From the NCBI RefSeq assembly GCF_013377785.1, contig NZ_JABXWT010000007.1, positions 88,455-152,454 on the forward strand: a stretch of DNA of 64,000 nt, given 5' to 3'. Source of the DNA: Ruegeria haliotis (GTDB lineage: Bacteria > Pseudomonadota > Alphaproteobacteria > Rhodobacterales > Rhodobacteraceae). The translations under genes were made by a program, and so were the position numbers. Position 1 is the stretch's first letter. Each line of letters opens with the position of its first letter. This document shows, piece after piece, positions 27,371-40,592 of the stretch. The notes under the pieces were generated by a model. It saw only the letters and a list, made by a program, of their open reading frames with translations. It had not been told where the DNA came from and searched no databases.

Positions 27371-28122
27371 CAGATTTTCCAGCCGGAATGTAGCGCGGCA
27401 ATGCCCATGCTGAGATTGCGGTATTTGGCGTTTTCGAAACCCGCCGTGCGAACCATGTTCAGAAAGGTATCTTGATCCGGGAACTTGCGGATTGATTCGA
27501 CCAGATACTGATAGCTGTCATAGTCGTTGGCGATCAGCTTGCCCATGCGCGGGATCACGTTGAAACTGTACAGGTCATAGAGTTTCTGCAGCCCGTCGTT
27601 GGGCAACTGGCTGAATTCCAGCACCATCAGGCGCCCGCCGGGTTTGAGCACGCGGAACGCCTCATTCAGGGCTTCCTGCGGGCGGGTCACGTTCCGGATG
27701 CCAAAGGATATAGTATAGACGTCAAACGTGTTGTCCTCGAACGGCAAGGCCATCGCATCGCCCACCACCCAGTTCAGGCTGTCGACCATCTGATCGGCTT
27801 CGGCGCGTTGGCGACCTGCAATCAGCATCGGCTCGGTCAGGTCCAGAACCGTAGCGTGGCCATGACCCGCGCGTTTCAGGAACCGGAACGAGATATCGCC
27901 GGTGCCGCCGGCCACGTCCAGAAGCCGCTGTCCGGGACGGGGGGCCAGCCAGTCCATCATCGCGTCCTTCCAGACACGATGGATGCCCATCGACATGACA
28001 TCGTTCATCACGTCATATTTCGAGGCGACCGAGTTGAATACGCCTTGCACGCGGCCTGCTTTTTCGGCCTCGCGCACGGTTTCGAACCCGAAATGAGTGG
28101 TCTTGTCGCTGTTGTCGGACAT
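27370..28122 (-). CDS. ubiE: ubiquinone/menaquinone C-methyltransferase UbiE
   Basis: A 250-residue SAM methyltransferase adding the ring C-methyl group in quinone synthesis. Visible are the N-terminal [34 protein letters not shown], motif [16 protein letters not shown], and the family signature region [26 protein letters not shown]. First gene of ubiE-ubiB and divergent from mutM. Confidence 0.97.
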   Translation of the reverse strand: MSDNSDKTTHFGFETVREAEKAGRVQGVFNSVASKYDVMNDVMSMGIHRVWKDAMMDWLAPRPGQRLLDVAGGTGDISFRFLKRAGHGHATVLDLTEPMLIAGRQRAEADQMVDSLNWVVGDAMALPFEDNTFDVYTISFGIRNVTRPQEALNEAFRVLKPGGRLMVLEFSQLPNDGLQKLYDLYSFNVIPRMGKLIANDYDSYQYLVESIRKFPDQDTFLNMVRTAGFENAKYRNLSMGIAALHSGWKI

Positions 28123-28208
28123 TAGCCTTGCCGTTTGTCGAATTTCGCCTCTGTTATAGGGCTCTGGAACCGGGGCACAATGCGGCCCTTTGAATTAGGA
28201 GCCCTGTA

Positions 28209-29060
28209 ATGCCCGAATTGCCCGAGGTCGAGACAGTAAGACGCGGCCTGAGCCCCGCGATGGAAGGGGTGGTGATCGAAAAGGCCGATGTCAATCGCCC
28301 CGATCTGCGCTGGCCCTTCCCGGATCGGATGGCTGAACGGCTGATCGGGCAGCGCGTGGATCGTTTGCGGCGGCGGTCGAAATATATTCTGGCGGACCTC
28401 AGCAGTGGTGAGACTTTGTTGATCCATCTGGGCATGTCAGGGCGCATGACGGTTTCGGGTGATCCGCTGGGGCAGTATGCGCGCGAACATCCCATGGCGC
28501 AAAAACATGACCACGTGGTGTTTCACATGGCCAATGGCGCACGCATCACCTTTAACGACCCGCGCCGGTTCGGTGCGATGGATCTGTTGCCGACTGTGAC
28601 GGCGGATGCGCACAAGCTGCTGTCCGTTCTGGGGCCCGAACCATTGGGCAATGATTTCCACGAACAACATCTGATTGATGCGTTTCAGGGTAAGAACACA
28701 CCAGTCAAATCGGCGCTGCTGGATCAGGGAATCGTTGCAGGGCTGGGCAACATTTATGTCTGCGAGGCGCTTTATCGCGGCCGAGTGTCGCCACGTCGCA
28801 AAGCCGGACAGATTTCTGCACCCCGTGTCGCGGCACTGGTTCCTATCATCCGGCAAGTGTTACGCGAGGCGATCGAGGCGGGCGGATCATCCTTGCGAGA
28901 TTTCCGTCAAGCCGATGGAGAACTTGGATATTTTCAACATAGCTTTGATGTCTATGGCCGTGAAGGCGAACCCTGCCGAACCCAGGAATGTGATGCAGTA
29001 ATCACCAGAATCACCCAGTCCGGACGCTCATCCTTCTATTGCACGCAATGCCAAAGATAG
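28209..29060 (+). CDS. mutM: formamidopyrimidine-DNA glycosylase
   Basis: A 283-residue bifunctional glycosylase/AP lyase removing 8-oxoguanine and formamidopyrimidines. The catalytic N-terminus [14 protein letters not shown] is exact (Pro2 nucleophile, Glu3). The helix-two-turn-helix segment is [24 protein letters not shown]. The C-terminal zinc finger reads CRTQEC and CTQC. TTAGGAG precedes the ATG. Confidence 0.97.
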   Translation: MPELPEVETVRRGLSPAMEGVVIEKADVNRPDLRWPFPDRMAERLIGQRVDRLRRRSKYILADLSSGETLLIHLGMSGRMTVSGDPLGQYAREHPMAQKHDHVVFHMANGARITFNDPRRFGAMDLLPTVTADAHKLLSVLGPEPLGNDFHEQHLIDAFQGKNTPVKSALLDQGIVAGLGNIYVCEALYRGRVSPRRKAGQISAPRVAALVPIIRQVLREAIEAGGSSLRDFRQADGELGYFQHSFDVYGREGEPCRTQECDAVITRITQSGRSSFYCTQCQR

Positions 29061-29126
29061 CTTGATCCAAGTTTTTCGCGTGATAAGGACTCGTACTTGA
29101 ACGGAACAACCGGAAGCTTTTACCCC

Positions 29127-29903
29127 ATGGCTTTTGAGACGATCATCGTCGAAATCGAAGACCACGTCGCCCTTATCAAGCTCGACAGACCTGACGCATT
29201 GAATGCGCTGAACACTCAGTTGATGGCTGAGCTGTGCACAGCGCTGGAAGAGGCGGACGAAAACGATAAGGTGCGTTGCATCGTCATCACCGGGTCGGAC
29301 AAGGCGTTTGCCGCTGGTGCAGACATCAAAGAGATGTCTGAGATGAGCTTTGTTGACGTCTACAGCCGGAACCTGTTCGGTGACGTCAATGACCGGATCA
29401 GCGCAATCCGCAAACCGATCATCGCGGCCGTTGCGGGTTACGCGCTGGGTGGCGGGTGCGAACTGGCCATGCTGTGCGATTTCATCATTGCGGCAGATAC
29501 CGCCAAGTTCGGTCAGCCCGAAATCAATCTGGGCGTCATTGCCGGTCTCGGTGGTAGTCAGCGTCTGACCCGTTTTGTAGGCAAGTCCAAATCGATGGAT
29601 ATGAACCTGACCGGTCGCTTCATGGATGCCGAAGAAGCCGAGCGGGCAGGGCTGGTCAGCCGGATTGTTCCAGCGAAGAAGTTGTTGGAAGAGGCTATTG
29701 GCGCAGCGCACAAGATTGCTGAGAAATCCCAGCTGACGGCGATGGCCGCGAAAGAGGCGGTCAACCGCAGCTATGAGTTGTCGCTGGGCGAAGGGATGCT
29801 GTTCGAACGACGCGTGTTCCATTCGATGTTCGCAACCGAAGATCAGAAAGAGGGCATGGCAGCCTTCCTGGAAAAACGCGCAGCTCAGTTCCGCGACAAG
29901 TAA
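29127..29903 (+). CDS. enoyl-CoA hydratase
   Basis: A 258-residue crotonase-family enzyme hydrating trans-2-enoyl-CoA in beta-oxidation. Features are [13 protein letters not shown] (oxyanion hole), [40 protein letters not shown], with both catalytic glutamates (in GCELAM and PEINLG). The ATG at 29127 gives the standard family length; a TTG ten codons upstream is possible. It stands alone and ends in a terminator. Confidence 0.92.
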   Translation: MAFETIIVEIEDHVALIKLDRPDALNALNTQLMAELCTALEEADENDKVRCIVITGSDKAFAAGADIKEMSEMSFVDVYSRNLFGDVNDRISAIRKPIIAAVAGYALGGGCELAMLCDFIIAADTAKFGQPEINLGVIAGLGGSQRLTRFVGKSKSMDMNLTGRFMDAEEAERAGLVSRIVPAKKLLEEAIGAAHKIAEKSQLTAMAAKEAVNRSYELSLGEGMLFERRVFHSMFATEDQKEGMAAFLEKRAAQFRDK

Positions 29904-29926
29904 GTCGGTCAAAAGCCGATTGTGAC

Positions 29927-29948
29927 AGGCGGGCTTGGCCCGCCTTTT
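29927..29948 (+). terminator. terminator after enoyl-CoA hydratase
   Basis: AGGCGGGC and GCCCGCCT with a 3-base loop, followed by TTT. Confidence 0.82.
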
Positions 29949-29980
29949 GCTTGTCTGGTTGGTCGCTCGTAAGAATCGAC

Positions 29981-30009
29981 TTGGCAAACCATACAAACTT
30001 GGATAATTA
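29981..30009 (+). promoter_or_regulatory. sigma70-type promoter of rpsT
   Basis: TTGGCA (29981-29986), 17-base spacer, TAATTA (30004-30009), about 126 bases before the rpsT start. Confidence 0.65.
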
Positions 30010-30135
30010 GCGCCGCAATATGCGCGTGCGGCCCGCTTTGGCCAGAATCACATTCGTGATCCCTGATCCGGTGCGGAGATATCCGTGGCGCGCAAACCAA
30101 AGATTAATCGCACCGAACAAAGGTCAGAGACACAC

Positions 30136-30399
30136 ATGGCAAATTCGCCCCAAGCAAAAAAACGCGCCCGCCAGAACGAAAAACGTTTCGCGGTCAACAA
30201 AGCACGTCGCTCGCGCATCCGCACATATCTGCGGAAAGTCGAAGAAGCGATCGCATCCGGTGACAAGGACGCTGCAACCACAGCTCTGCGCATCGCTCAG
30301 CCCGAGTTGATGCGTGGCGTCACAAAAGGCGTTTTCCACAAGAACACTGCAGCCCGCAAAATGTCGCGCCTGTCTGCACGCGTGAAAGCGCTGGGCTAA
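30136..30399 (+). CDS. rpsT: 30S ribosomal protein S20
   Basis: An 87-residue basic helical protein binding 16S r[20 protein letters not shown] at the start and [15 protein letters not shown] near the end are diagnostic. The ATG at 30136 is the family start; the frame is open further upstream without homology. It has its own promoter and terminator. Confidence 0.97.
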   Translation: MANSPQAKKRARQNEKRFAVNKARRSRIRTYLRKVEEAIASGDKDAATTALRIAQPELMRGVTKGVFHKNTAARKMSRLSARVKALG

Positions 30400-30444
30400 C
30401 CTTTCGTTGACCTAGGGTCACGTAAGTAAGGCTGAACTATTTTG

Positions 30445-30474
30445 AAAGGCGTCGCAATTTGCGGCGCCTTTTTT
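30445..30474 (+). terminator. terminator after rpsT
   Basis: AAAGGCGTCGC and GCGGCGCCTTT pair (one G-T) around aattt, followed by further T. Confidence 0.82.
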
Positions 30475-30956
30475 CGCGTGTTGCCAGAATACCGCGCCCT
30501 CACGAAACCGAGAGATTCTTTCGGCCAAAGAGCCGAGTCAATATCAGAGTTTCGTTGCCGCGACCCGTCTGCTCTTGTTACCACTGATTCAGCGATTCAC
30601 TCGCTTGGGGGGACAGGCTGTTTCCACGATCGGACTGACGGGCATCAGGAAGATCGAGGAACGATTGTCGTTGACCGGCTTAGGCCGGGCTGCCGATCTG
30701 CTATGGATCTCGGGATAACCGATGACCGTAGCCCTGTCTAAAAAATGAGATTGCGATGTGCCACCCGGTTTGCCGGACACTTGATCCTTTTTGGGGTGTC
30801 CATAACCAGGCAGCGCTGGCTTTCAGAAAATGACCCGCCAGACCGTTCGGTTTGGCGCGGGGATACCTCTGTGCGTGTGAAATCCTAACCCGGGCAACCG
30901 GGACCGTATTAATAAGGCCGACAGGCCAATAACGAATGGGATGCGTGAGGCGCTTG
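30475..30956. other. intergenic region upstream of dnaA
   Basis: About 480 bases with no supported gene. It was searched by eye for DnaA boxes (TTATNCACA on both strands): only a one-mismatch candidate within 30798-30808 was found, with no cluster and no AT-rich unwinding block, so an origin cannot be claimed. No confident promoter was found either. The region presumably holds dnaA control sites. Confidence 0.5.
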
Positions 30957-32333
30957 ATGACACAAGAGAAATGGGGACAATTGCGTAACAAGTTGCTGAA
31001 GGCCGTTGGCCGGAACAACTTTACCACCTGGATCGAACCGTTGGAGTTTCAGGAGCTGCAAGATGGTGTGGCCGTGTTTTCGGTGCCGACCAATTTTATG
31101 GGCAACTATGTCAGTCAGAATTTTGCTGACCTCATTTTATACGAGTTGAACACTGCGGGGGAAGCGGTGCAGCGACTGGATTTTCGTGTCGCCGCCAACT
31201 CACCAGCGCGGCCGTCACCCGTTGCCGCCGTCGCATCCGGTGCTGCACCCGTTGCGCCTCAGAATGATTCCGCACAGGCTGCGCTGGACTCGCTACAGGC
31301 CGCGCCGCTGGACGCGCGCTTTACCTTTGACAGTTTCGTTGTCGGCAAACCCAACGAGTTGGCCCATGCCGCTGCGCGCCGCGTATCTGAGGGTGGGCCG
31401 GTGACGTTCAACCCGCTTGTTCTGTATGGTGGTGTTGGTTTGGGTAAAACCCACCTGATGCACGCCATCGCGTGGGAGTTGAAGACCAAACGTCCTGAGC
31501 TGAACGTGCTGTATCTGTCCGCTGAACAGTTCATGTACCGGTTCGTGCAGGCGCTGCGCGAGCGCCGGATGATGGATTTCAAACACCTGTTCCGCTCGGT
31601 CGACGTGCTGATGGTCGACGACGTGCAGTTCATCGCCGGTAAGGATTCCACCCAGGAGGAGTTCTTTCACACCTTCAATGCGCTCGTGGACCAGAACAAG
31701 CAGATCATCATCTCGGCCGACCGCGCCCCGGGCGAGATCAAGGATCTGGAAGATCGCGTGAAATCGCGCCTGCAATGTGGACTGGTCGTTGACCTGCACC
31801 CCACCGACTACGAACTGCGTCTTGGCATCCTGCAGACCAAGGTTCAGCAATACAGCAGCACCTATCCCGATCTGACCATCGCGGATGGGGTTCTGGAATT
31901 CCTTGCACACCGGATTTCTACCAACGTTCGCGTGCTCGAAGGCGCTTTGACCCGACTGTTCGCGTTTGCCTCGCTGGTCGGGCGCGAGATTGACATGGAG
32001 CTGACGCAGGATTGTCTGGCTGACGTGCTGCGCGCTTCCGAGCGCAAGATCTCGGTCGAGGAAATCCAGCGCAAGGTTTCGGATTACTACAATATCCGCC
32101 TGTCGGATATCATTGGCCCCAAACGGCTGCGGTCGTATGCGCGGCCACGTCAGGTTGCGATGTATCTGTGCAAACAGCTGACCAGCCGGTCGCTGCCCGA
32201 AATTGGCCGCCGCTTTGGTGGGCGGGACCACACCACCGTCATGCATGGCGTCAAGCGCATCGAAGAGCTGAAAGTGACCGACGGTCAGATCGCCGAAGAT
32301 GTCGAGATGCTGCGCCGGTCTCTGGAAGCCTGA
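30957..32333 (+). CDS. dnaA: chromosomal replication initiator DnaA
   Basis: A 458-residue DnaA. Domain I spans 1-75 (WGQLRNKLLKAVGRNNFTTWI), followed by an alanine/proline-rich linker to about 120. The AAA+ domain III has Walker A YGGVGLGKTHL and Walker B VLMVDDVQFI. Domain IV carries the DnaA-box-binding signature GGRDHTTVMHGVKRIEEL (about 420-437). GAGG precedes the ATG at 30957. dnaN, recF and gyrB follow on the same strand. Confidence 0.97.
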   Translation: MTQEKWGQLRNKLLKAVGRNNFTTWIEPLEFQELQDGVAVFSVPTNFMGNYVSQNFADLILYELNTAGEAVQRLDFRVAANSPARPSPVAAVASGAAPVAPQNDSAQAALDSLQAAPLDARFTFDSFVVGKPNELAHAAARRVSEGGPVTFNPLVLYGGVGLGKTHLMHAIAWELKTKRPELNVLYLSAEQFMYRFVQALRERRMMDFKHLFRSVDVLMVDDVQFIAGKDSTQEEFFHTFNALVDQNKQIIISADRAPGEIKDLEDRVKSRLQCGLVVDLHPTDYELRLGILQTKVQQYSSTYPDLTIADGVLEFLAHRISTNVRVLEGALTRLFAFASLVGREIDMELTQDCLADVLRASERKISVEEIQRKVSDYYNIRLSDIIGPKRLRSYARPRQVAMYLCKQLTSRSLPEIGRRFGGRDHTTVMHGVKRIEELKVTDGQIAEDVEMLRRSLEA

Positions 32334-32356
32334 GTGTCAGCCTCAAATCATGAAGG

Positions 32357-32391
32357 AACGCCCTAGGTTAGCAAATCCGGGGCGTTTTCTT
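32357..32391 (+). terminator. terminator after dnaA
   Basis: AACGCCC pairs with GGGCGTT across a long loop and is followed by a short T-rich run. It implies that dnaN has its own promoter, although none is clear in 32392-32561. Confidence 0.6.
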
Positions 32392-32561
32392 GTGCGTTAT
32401 TGTCCACGGTCGGGGACGAACTGTGTCGGATCGAACACGTGCCCCTTGACGGTTGGGGCAATCCGACCCAGAAATCGGTAAAAAATCCTTGTGCCTCAGG
32501 GCTGAACCGCTAACTTGCCAGTCCCGCCCATTTCGGCACTTAAGTCAGAGGAATAGAGGGT

Positions 32562-33683
32562 ATGAAGATCAGCATCGAACGCGGCACCCTTCTCAAGGCC
32601 GTCTCGCAGGCTCAATCCGTTGTGGAACGCCGCAACACAATTCCAATCCTGGCCAATGTGTTGATCGAGGCGGAAGGCGATCAGGTTCAGTTCCGCGCGA
32701 CCGATTTGGACATCGAGGTTGTGGACAAGGCGCCTGCGCAAGTTGAAAAAGCAGGGGCGACAACCGTTGCCGCGACAACACTGCATGAGATTGTGCGCAA
32801 ATTGCCGGACGGGGCGCTGGTCACTCTGACAGCTGACAACGCGGCGGGGCGTCTGACGGTTGAGGCAGGGCGGTCGAATTTCTCGCTGGCGACCTTGCCG
32901 AAAGAGGATTTTCCGGTGATGGCGTCCTCGGAATATGCGTCGAACTTCACAGCATCAGCGGCGTTGCTGCGTCGGCTGTTCGACAAATCGAAATTTGCCA
33001 TCTCGACGGAAGAGACCCGGTATTATCTGAACGGCGTCTACATGCACGTGACCGATGGTCCCGAAGGCGGCAAAGTGCTGCGCTGCGTGGCGACCGATGG
33101 GCACCGTCTGGCGCGGATCGATGCGGATTGCCCCGATGGGGCGGCGGACATGTCCGGGGTGATCGTGCCGCGTAAAACCGTGGGTGAGCTGCGCAAGCTG
33201 CTGGAAGATGACGAGATGGATATTGCCGTCTCAGTCAGCGAAACCAAGGTGCGGTTCGCAACTCCTGACATTACGCTGACATCGAAAGTGATCGACGGGA
33301 CCTTCCCCGATTACACGCGTGTTATTCCACAGGGCAACACGCGCAAGATGGAAGTGGACGCTGCTGAATTCGCACAGGCCGTGGATCGGGTGGCAACTGT
33401 GTCTTCCGAACGGTCTCGTGCCGTCAAATTGCAGTTGGATGGTGACAAGCTGGTGCTGTCCGTGAACGCACCCGATAGCGGTGCGGCTGAGGAAGAGCTG
33501 GCTGTGGCCTATGGCGACGAGCGGCTGGAGATTGGCTTTAACGCCAAGTACCTGCTCGAGATTGCGTCTCAGGTTGATCGCGAGAACGCAGTGTTCCTGT
33601 TCAACTCGGCGGGCGATCCGACCCTGATGCGCGAAGGCAATGATCAGAGCGCGGTTTACGTGGTTATGCCGATGCGCGTCTGA
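32562..33683 (+). CDS. dnaN: DNA polymerase III beta sliding clamp
   Basis: A 373-residue clamp with three repeated clamp domains. Recognisable parts are the N-terminal MKISIERGTLLKAVSQAQSVVERRNTIPILANVL, RYYLNGVYMH, VATDGHRLARI, and the C-terminus AVYVVMPMRV. It tethers polymerase III to DNA. The start and length match the family. Confidence 0.97.
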   Translation: MKISIERGTLLKAVSQAQSVVERRNTIPILANVLIEAEGDQVQFRATDLDIEVVDKAPAQVEKAGATTVAATTLHEIVRKLPDGALVTLTADNAAGRLTVEAGRSNFSLATLPKEDFPVMASSEYASNFTASAALLRRLFDKSKFAISTEETRYYLNGVYMHVTDGPEGGKVLRCVATDGHRLARIDADCPDGAADMSGVIVPRKTVGELRKLLEDDEMDIAVSVSETKVRFATPDITLTSKVIDGTFPDYTRVIPQGNTRKMEVDAAEFAQAVDRVATVSSERSRAVKLQLDGDKLVLSVNAPDSGAAEEELAVAYGDERLEIGFNAKYLLEIASQVDRENAVFLFNSAGDPTLMREGNDQSAVYVVMPMRV

Positions 33684-33742
33684 TCGCGCTGACGAGCGAT
33701 GCCTCCGGCGGGAGTGTTTTTGAAAAGATGAAGGGAGGGGTC

Positions 33743-34840
33743 ATGGCTTTGGCCCTGACCGAGCTTACGGTCTCGCATTTTCGGTCACACAAGCTGGTCC
33801 GTTTGTCTTTGGACGAACGGCCGGTGGTTCTTCATGGGCCTAACGGGGCGGGCAAGACCAATATCCTTGAAGCGGTATCGTTGTTTTCTCCCGGTCGTGG
33901 GATGCGGCGGGCCAGTGCCGCCGAGATGACCCGGCGACCCGAAGTGTTGGGTTGGAAACTGTCCGGATTACTGGAGGCGCAGGGGCAGAGATACGAGATT
34001 GAAACCTGGTCCGAAGGCGGCGCGGCGCGACAGGTACGGATTGATGAAAAGGCAGCCAGTCAGATCGATCTGGGTAAGCTGGCGCGGTTGGTCTGGCTGA
34101 TCCCATCGATGGATCGGTTGTGGATTGAGGGCGCCGAAGGGCGGCGGCGGTTTCTGGACCGCATGGCGCTGAGTTTTGATCCCACGCATGCCGAGGCTTC
34201 GCTGACCTACGAAAGGGCCATGCGCGAACGCAATCGTCTGTTGAAAGAGCAGGTTCGGGACGCGCATTGGTATGCAGTGTTGGAGGGACAGATGGCCGAG
34301 ATGGGCCATCGTATTCATGTTGCCCGGCAGACGGCGCTTAGTCATTTGCGAAATGCGCAGGATCAGGCAGAAACTGCCTTTCCTTCGGCCGAGTTGGAGC
34401 TGGTGCAGACCGAAGGCGCTATGCCCGAGACCGCAGATGATCTGCGTGATGCGTTGAGTGAGAGCCGTTTTCGCGATCTCGCGGCAGGTCGAACGCTGGT
34501 CGGACCGCATCGGTCGGACCTGTACGGAGTGTTCGCCGCCAAAGGAGTTCCGGCAAAAGATTGTTCAACGGGTGAGCAAAAGGCCCTGTTGGTTTCGCTC
34601 ATCCTGTCCAACGCGCGGGCTCTGGCCGGGATGGTGGGCGCGCCGCCTATTGTGTTGCTGGATGAGGTGGCCGCACATCTGGATGCCGGGCGACGCGCGG
34701 CGCTTTATGATGAAATTTGCGCGCTGGGAGCTCAGGCCTGGATGACGGGCACCGGGCCTGAATTGTTTGCGGAACTTGGCGATCGTGCTCAGACACTGAT
34801 TGTCAATGAAGGAGACGAAGGCTCGATCGTGACGTCCTAG
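33743..34840 (+). CDS. recF: DNA replication and repair protein RecF
   Basis: A 365-residue SMC-like ATPase that helps load RecA at gaps. Walker A is HGPNGAGKTNILEAVSLFSPGRGMR, the signature-like region is DCSTGEQKALLVSLILSNA, and Walker B is PPIVLLDEVAAHLDAGRR. The ATG at 33743 follows GGGAGGGG. Its TAG stop overlaps the TAG of the converging gene within one CTAG. Confidence 0.95.
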   Translation: MALALTELTVSHFRSHKLVRLSLDERPVVLHGPNGAGKTNILEAVSLFSPGRGMRRASAAEMTRRPEVLGWKLSGLLEAQGQRYEIETWSEGGAARQVRIDEKAASQIDLGKLARLVWLIPSMDRLWIEGAEGRRRFLDRMALSFDPTHAEASLTYERAMRERNRLLKEQVRDAHWYAVLEGQMAEMGHRIHVARQTALSHLRNAQDQAETAFPSAELELVQTEGAMPETADDLRDALSESRFRDLAAGRTLVGPHRSDLYGVFAAKGVPAKDCSTGEQKALLVSLILSNARALAGMVGAPPIVLLDEVAAHLDAGRRAALYDEICALGAQAWMTGTGPELFAELGDRAQTLIVNEGDEGSIVTS

Positions 34841-35403
34841 GCCGGTTCGCTGACTTTACGTTCCCACAGGAAGCCGCGCATAACTTCGTCTACCGGGGTC
34901 TGGGCCATGTGGTTAACGTAGTTCGACATAGTTTTTTGCGCCAGGCCCAGCACCACGTCCAGCACCGCACGGTGCGAGTAACCGGCGGCAAAGAACGCCT
35001 GCATCTGTTCGTCGGTGACGTTGCCGCGCTGGTTCATCATTTGCAGGGTGAAAGTCCGTAGCGCTTCCAGCTTTGGCGTCGGCAGCGGGGTTTCATTGCG
35101 CAGAGCCTCGGTGATCTCGTCCGACACCTTCATCATCTTGGCGATGCCGGTATGAGCGGGCACGCAATAGTGGCATTCGTTTTCCACGTTGATGGTCTGC
35201 CAGATGACGGTTTTCTCATCATTGTCGAAATCTGTCTGCAGGAACAGGTGATGCAGAACCTGATAACCTTCCAGATGTTGGGGGCTTTCGGCCATCACCT
35301 TGTGCAAGCCGGGCAAGCGGCCAAATGCAGCCTGTGATTTTTCCAGCAGTGGTTTGGATCCTTCAGGGGCGGTGGTCAGGTCGTGTGACGGAAAATCAGT
35401 CAT
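34837..35403 (-). CDS. AhpD/carboxymuconolactone decarboxylase-family protein
   Basis: A 188-residue AhpD-like helical protein. The motif ENECHYCVPAHTGIAKMM (near 78) supplies the E...CxxC...H arrangement used for peroxidase or disulfide chemistry in AhpD relatives. It is divergent from a TetR gene with a palindromic operator between them, so it is probably the regulated target and may respond to oxidative or electrophile stress (inference). Confidence 0.85.
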   Translation of the reverse strand: MTDFPSHDLTTAPEGSKPLLEKSQAAFGRLPGLHKVMAESPQHLEGYQVLHHLFLQTDFDNDEKTVIWQTINVENECHYCVPAHTGIAKMMKVSDEITEALRNETPLPTPKLEALRTFTLQMMNQRGNVTDEQMQAFFAAGYSHRAVLDVVLGLAQKTMSNYVNHMAQTPVDEVMRGFLWERKVSEPA

Positions 35404-35457
35404 GTCCGTGCTCCTATTTTTTGACGGGATGAGTCGGAAATAGTCTTTCTTGAACGA

Positions 35458-35481
35458 TCACTCAAGTATATATTTGAGTGA
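35458..35481. promoter_or_regulatory. palindromic operator between the AhpD-like gene and tetR
   Basis: Perfect 8-base arms TCACTCAA and TTGAGTGA flank an 8-base A/T-rich spacer. Another half site (TGCTCAAG) follows at about 35483. Position and form fit a TetR operator controlling both divergent genes. Confidence 0.7.
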
Positions 35482-35504
35482 CTGCTCAAGAATTGGTGAG
35501 ACCG

Positions 35505-38620
<3,116 letters not shown>

Positions 38621-38992
38621 ATATTTGTAGGGAAGCGCAAAAAACTGCAATCGCCCCAAAAGATTGCATAGTATGCTCAAAAGCCTGCATGGTTTCCCCT
38701 TAGGGTGGTGTTATAAGCGTCTAGATCAGCCATGAGTTGTTTAGCGGGTAATGCGCGGTGAACATTGGCTGGATCAAGGACGGCGTTTTCACTTACATAC
38801 GATAACCAGCGCCACTATTTGTTTGAGGCAAGACAAACCCGCGCAATCCTGATGTTCAAATTTTGCTTTCAGCCCGAAGCGGCATTCAGAATTCATCTTT
38901 TCAGATTCCGATATGCCCAACAGAAATGTTCTCTTGCTCCAAGAGAACTACCGTTTAGTTCGAATTTGGGACTTCAGAATGACTCTCGACGC
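38621..38992. other. intergenic region after gyrB
   Basis: About 370 bases without a supported gene. A plus-strand open frame runs from here into the antisense of the next gene; it has no ribosome site or recognisable sequence. No clear gyrB terminator hairpin was found. Confidence 0.5.
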
Positions 38993-40015
38993 CTACAGCG
39001 CAGCGAGCTCAGGGCGAAGATAGGCTTCAGGATAGGGCATTGGCCTAAAGGGTCCGTTAGGAACGACGCCATTCCAACTGCGCCCAAAATATCCTTGGCG
39101 GCAATGTATAAGGGACCCGGCATTCGCAATGCCGGGCAGCGCGTATACACGGCAAAGCCACCGCCACAAGTAGGGGTAATCTAGGATCCTCGCACCGTTG
39201 AGCTTCATCCGCACATAGTAGACGGGATCGTGACGGTAGAGCGTTGGGAACAGGCGCAGATCGGCTTCTGAGAAGTGAGCGCCCGTCAAAAATGGCCTGC
39301 CATCTGAGAGGAGCTTCTCCAACTGTTCGAGTGCCTCGAAGTAGGCGCCAAACGCTGTGGCATAGATCTTTTGATCGGACGAAAACCCGGCCTTGTAGGC
39401 GCCGTTGTTGATTGCCGTGTAGATCAAATCGTTCAGGTCGTGCAATTGCTGTCGCAGTTTGTCGTCGTCGGGGTAAAGCCTAACGCGCTCCGCTGCCGGG
39501 ATGGTGCTGCCAAGAGCATCTGCTGCGACATCCAACATTCGGATAATTTCGGCGCTTTCGTTGTTCACGATGCGACTGGTGATCTTGTCATACAGGATCG
39601 GAAGGGATTGCTCTTCGGAGCCTTCGGCACGGTAGATCTCTTTGGCAAGGCGCAGCCCTCTGCCAGTGCCAGTCTCCCCGGTGCACTCCGGCAAAGTCGC
39701 ACCTTTAAGTGACGCAACTCGGTCGGTCGCAAACTCCCATAGATTCGGCCTTTCTGGATCGTCATCACCTGTGCGGTTCGGAAAGGCCACATCCATCGTG
39801 ATGCTGTTGTTCAGGCCCAGTACACTGCGCGCCAACGTAACTCTGTGACACCACGGGCAATTCAGCGCCACGAACAGGTGATAGCGGCCGGGTGCTGCCG
39901 GAAACTCCGGATCGCCAATGGCATGGCGAAAGCCGCTGACGCCGCGCACGAATTCACCCCGTGCGCGACGCTCATTTTTGGCAGCTTGGTCTTCTTCAGT
40001 GGATGTGTCGGTCAT
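38993..40015 (-). CDS. glutathionyl-hydroquinone reductase (Xi-class GST)
   Basis: A 340-residue Xi-class glutathione transferase-like enzyme. Catalytic cysteine motif is ALNCPWCHRVTLARSVLGL (Cys near 53), followed by the SLPILYDKITSRIVNNESAEIIRML glutathione-site region and the C-terminal helical domain with FSEADLRLFPTLYRHDPVYYVRMK. These enzymes reduce glutathionyl-hydroquinones formed by quinone stress. It starts 10 bases after the hemerythrin-domain gene, so the two are cotranscribed. Confidence 0.92.
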   Translation of the reverse strand: MTDTSTEEDQAAKNERRARGEFVRGVSGFRHAIGDPEFPAAPGRYHLFVALNCPWCHRVTLARSVLGLNNSITMDVAFPNRTGDDDPERPNLWEFATDRVASLKGATLPECTGETGTGRGLRLAKEIYRAEGSEEQSLPILYDKITSRIVNNESAEIIRMLDVAADALGSTIPAAERVRLYPDDDKLRQQLHDLNDLIYTAINNGAYKAGFSSDQKIYATAFGAYFEALEQLEKLLSDGRPFLTGAHFSEADLRLFPTLYRHDPVYYVRMKLNGARILDYPYLWRWLCRVYALPGIANAGSLIHCRQGYFGRSWNGVVPNGPFRPMPYPEAYLRPELAAL

Positions 40016-40025
40016 GACGTCAGCA

Positions 40026-40592
40026 TCATCCTCTGAGCCGGTTATGCAAGATGATTGGCACGGCTAACTCTTCCTCATCACTCAAATGCCGTTTCAGGAA
40101 CGCTTCAATCATCTCGCTTGTCGCATGAACCTTTCCGACTTCATCATAAGCCTGGGCCTCATCCAGGGCAGATAGTTTGATCACACGGTTTGCTCTCCGG
40201 GTGAAGTCATCAAGCACCTTATCCAGTTCGGAGTGGTCTTGTTCCAGCAGTTCAAGCCCCGCATCAAAGCGCGGGTCCGCAGCTGACAGTTCAGGGAAAT
40301 AGCTGTGATCTTCCCAGCTGTGATGACCATGCAGGTTCCCAACCAGATTGCGGCCGTAGTAGGACAGCCGCCCGGCATAGCCGTCCAACCCCATATCGTT
40401 GTTCAACAACCCTTCCGTATCCAGCCGAATGCGCTCTGCCACGCGGCGGAACATCTGATGCGCGCCCAGCCAGTGTCGGGTTTTTTCCTTGAACCCGGGA
40501 TGAGCATCCCAGCTGTCGCGGGGATAATGATTCAAGAGAAACCGCATCTCTTGGGGCATGTCGTCTTGGCGGATGGTGTATGTATCGAGCAT
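40026..40592 (-). CDS. hemerythrin HHE-domain protein
   Basis: A 188-residue helical protein with spaced histidines and acidic residues typical of HHE hemerythrin-like domains: FLLNHYPRDSWDAHPGF, NLHGHHSWEDHSYFPEL, LEQDHSELDKVLDDF and FLKRHLSDEEELAVPIIL. A di-iron site binding oxygen or sensing redox or iron is likely. AAGGAGA precedes the ATG at 40592. Operon with the hydroquinone reductase suggests a shared oxidative-stress role. Confidence 0.85.
   Translation of the reverse strand: MLDTYTIRQDDMPQEMRFLLNHYPRDSWDAHPGFKEKTRHWLGAHQMFRRVAERIRLDTEGLLNNDMGLDGYAGRLSYYGRNLVGNLHGHHSWEDHSYFPELSAADPRFDAGLELLEQDHSELDKVLDDFTRRANRVIKLSALDEAQAYDEVGKVHATSEMIEAFLKRHLSDEEELAVPIILHNRLRG

Noticed and set aside
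30400..30956. Chromosomal origin upstream of dnaA
   Set aside because: No cluster of DnaA boxes and no AT-rich unwinding region found by eye; only one weak one-mismatch site within 30798-30808.
38765..39184. 139-codon plus-strand frame after gyrB
   Set aside because: Its 3' part is antisense to the glutathionyl-hydroquinone reductase gene; no ribosome site or recognisable sequence.
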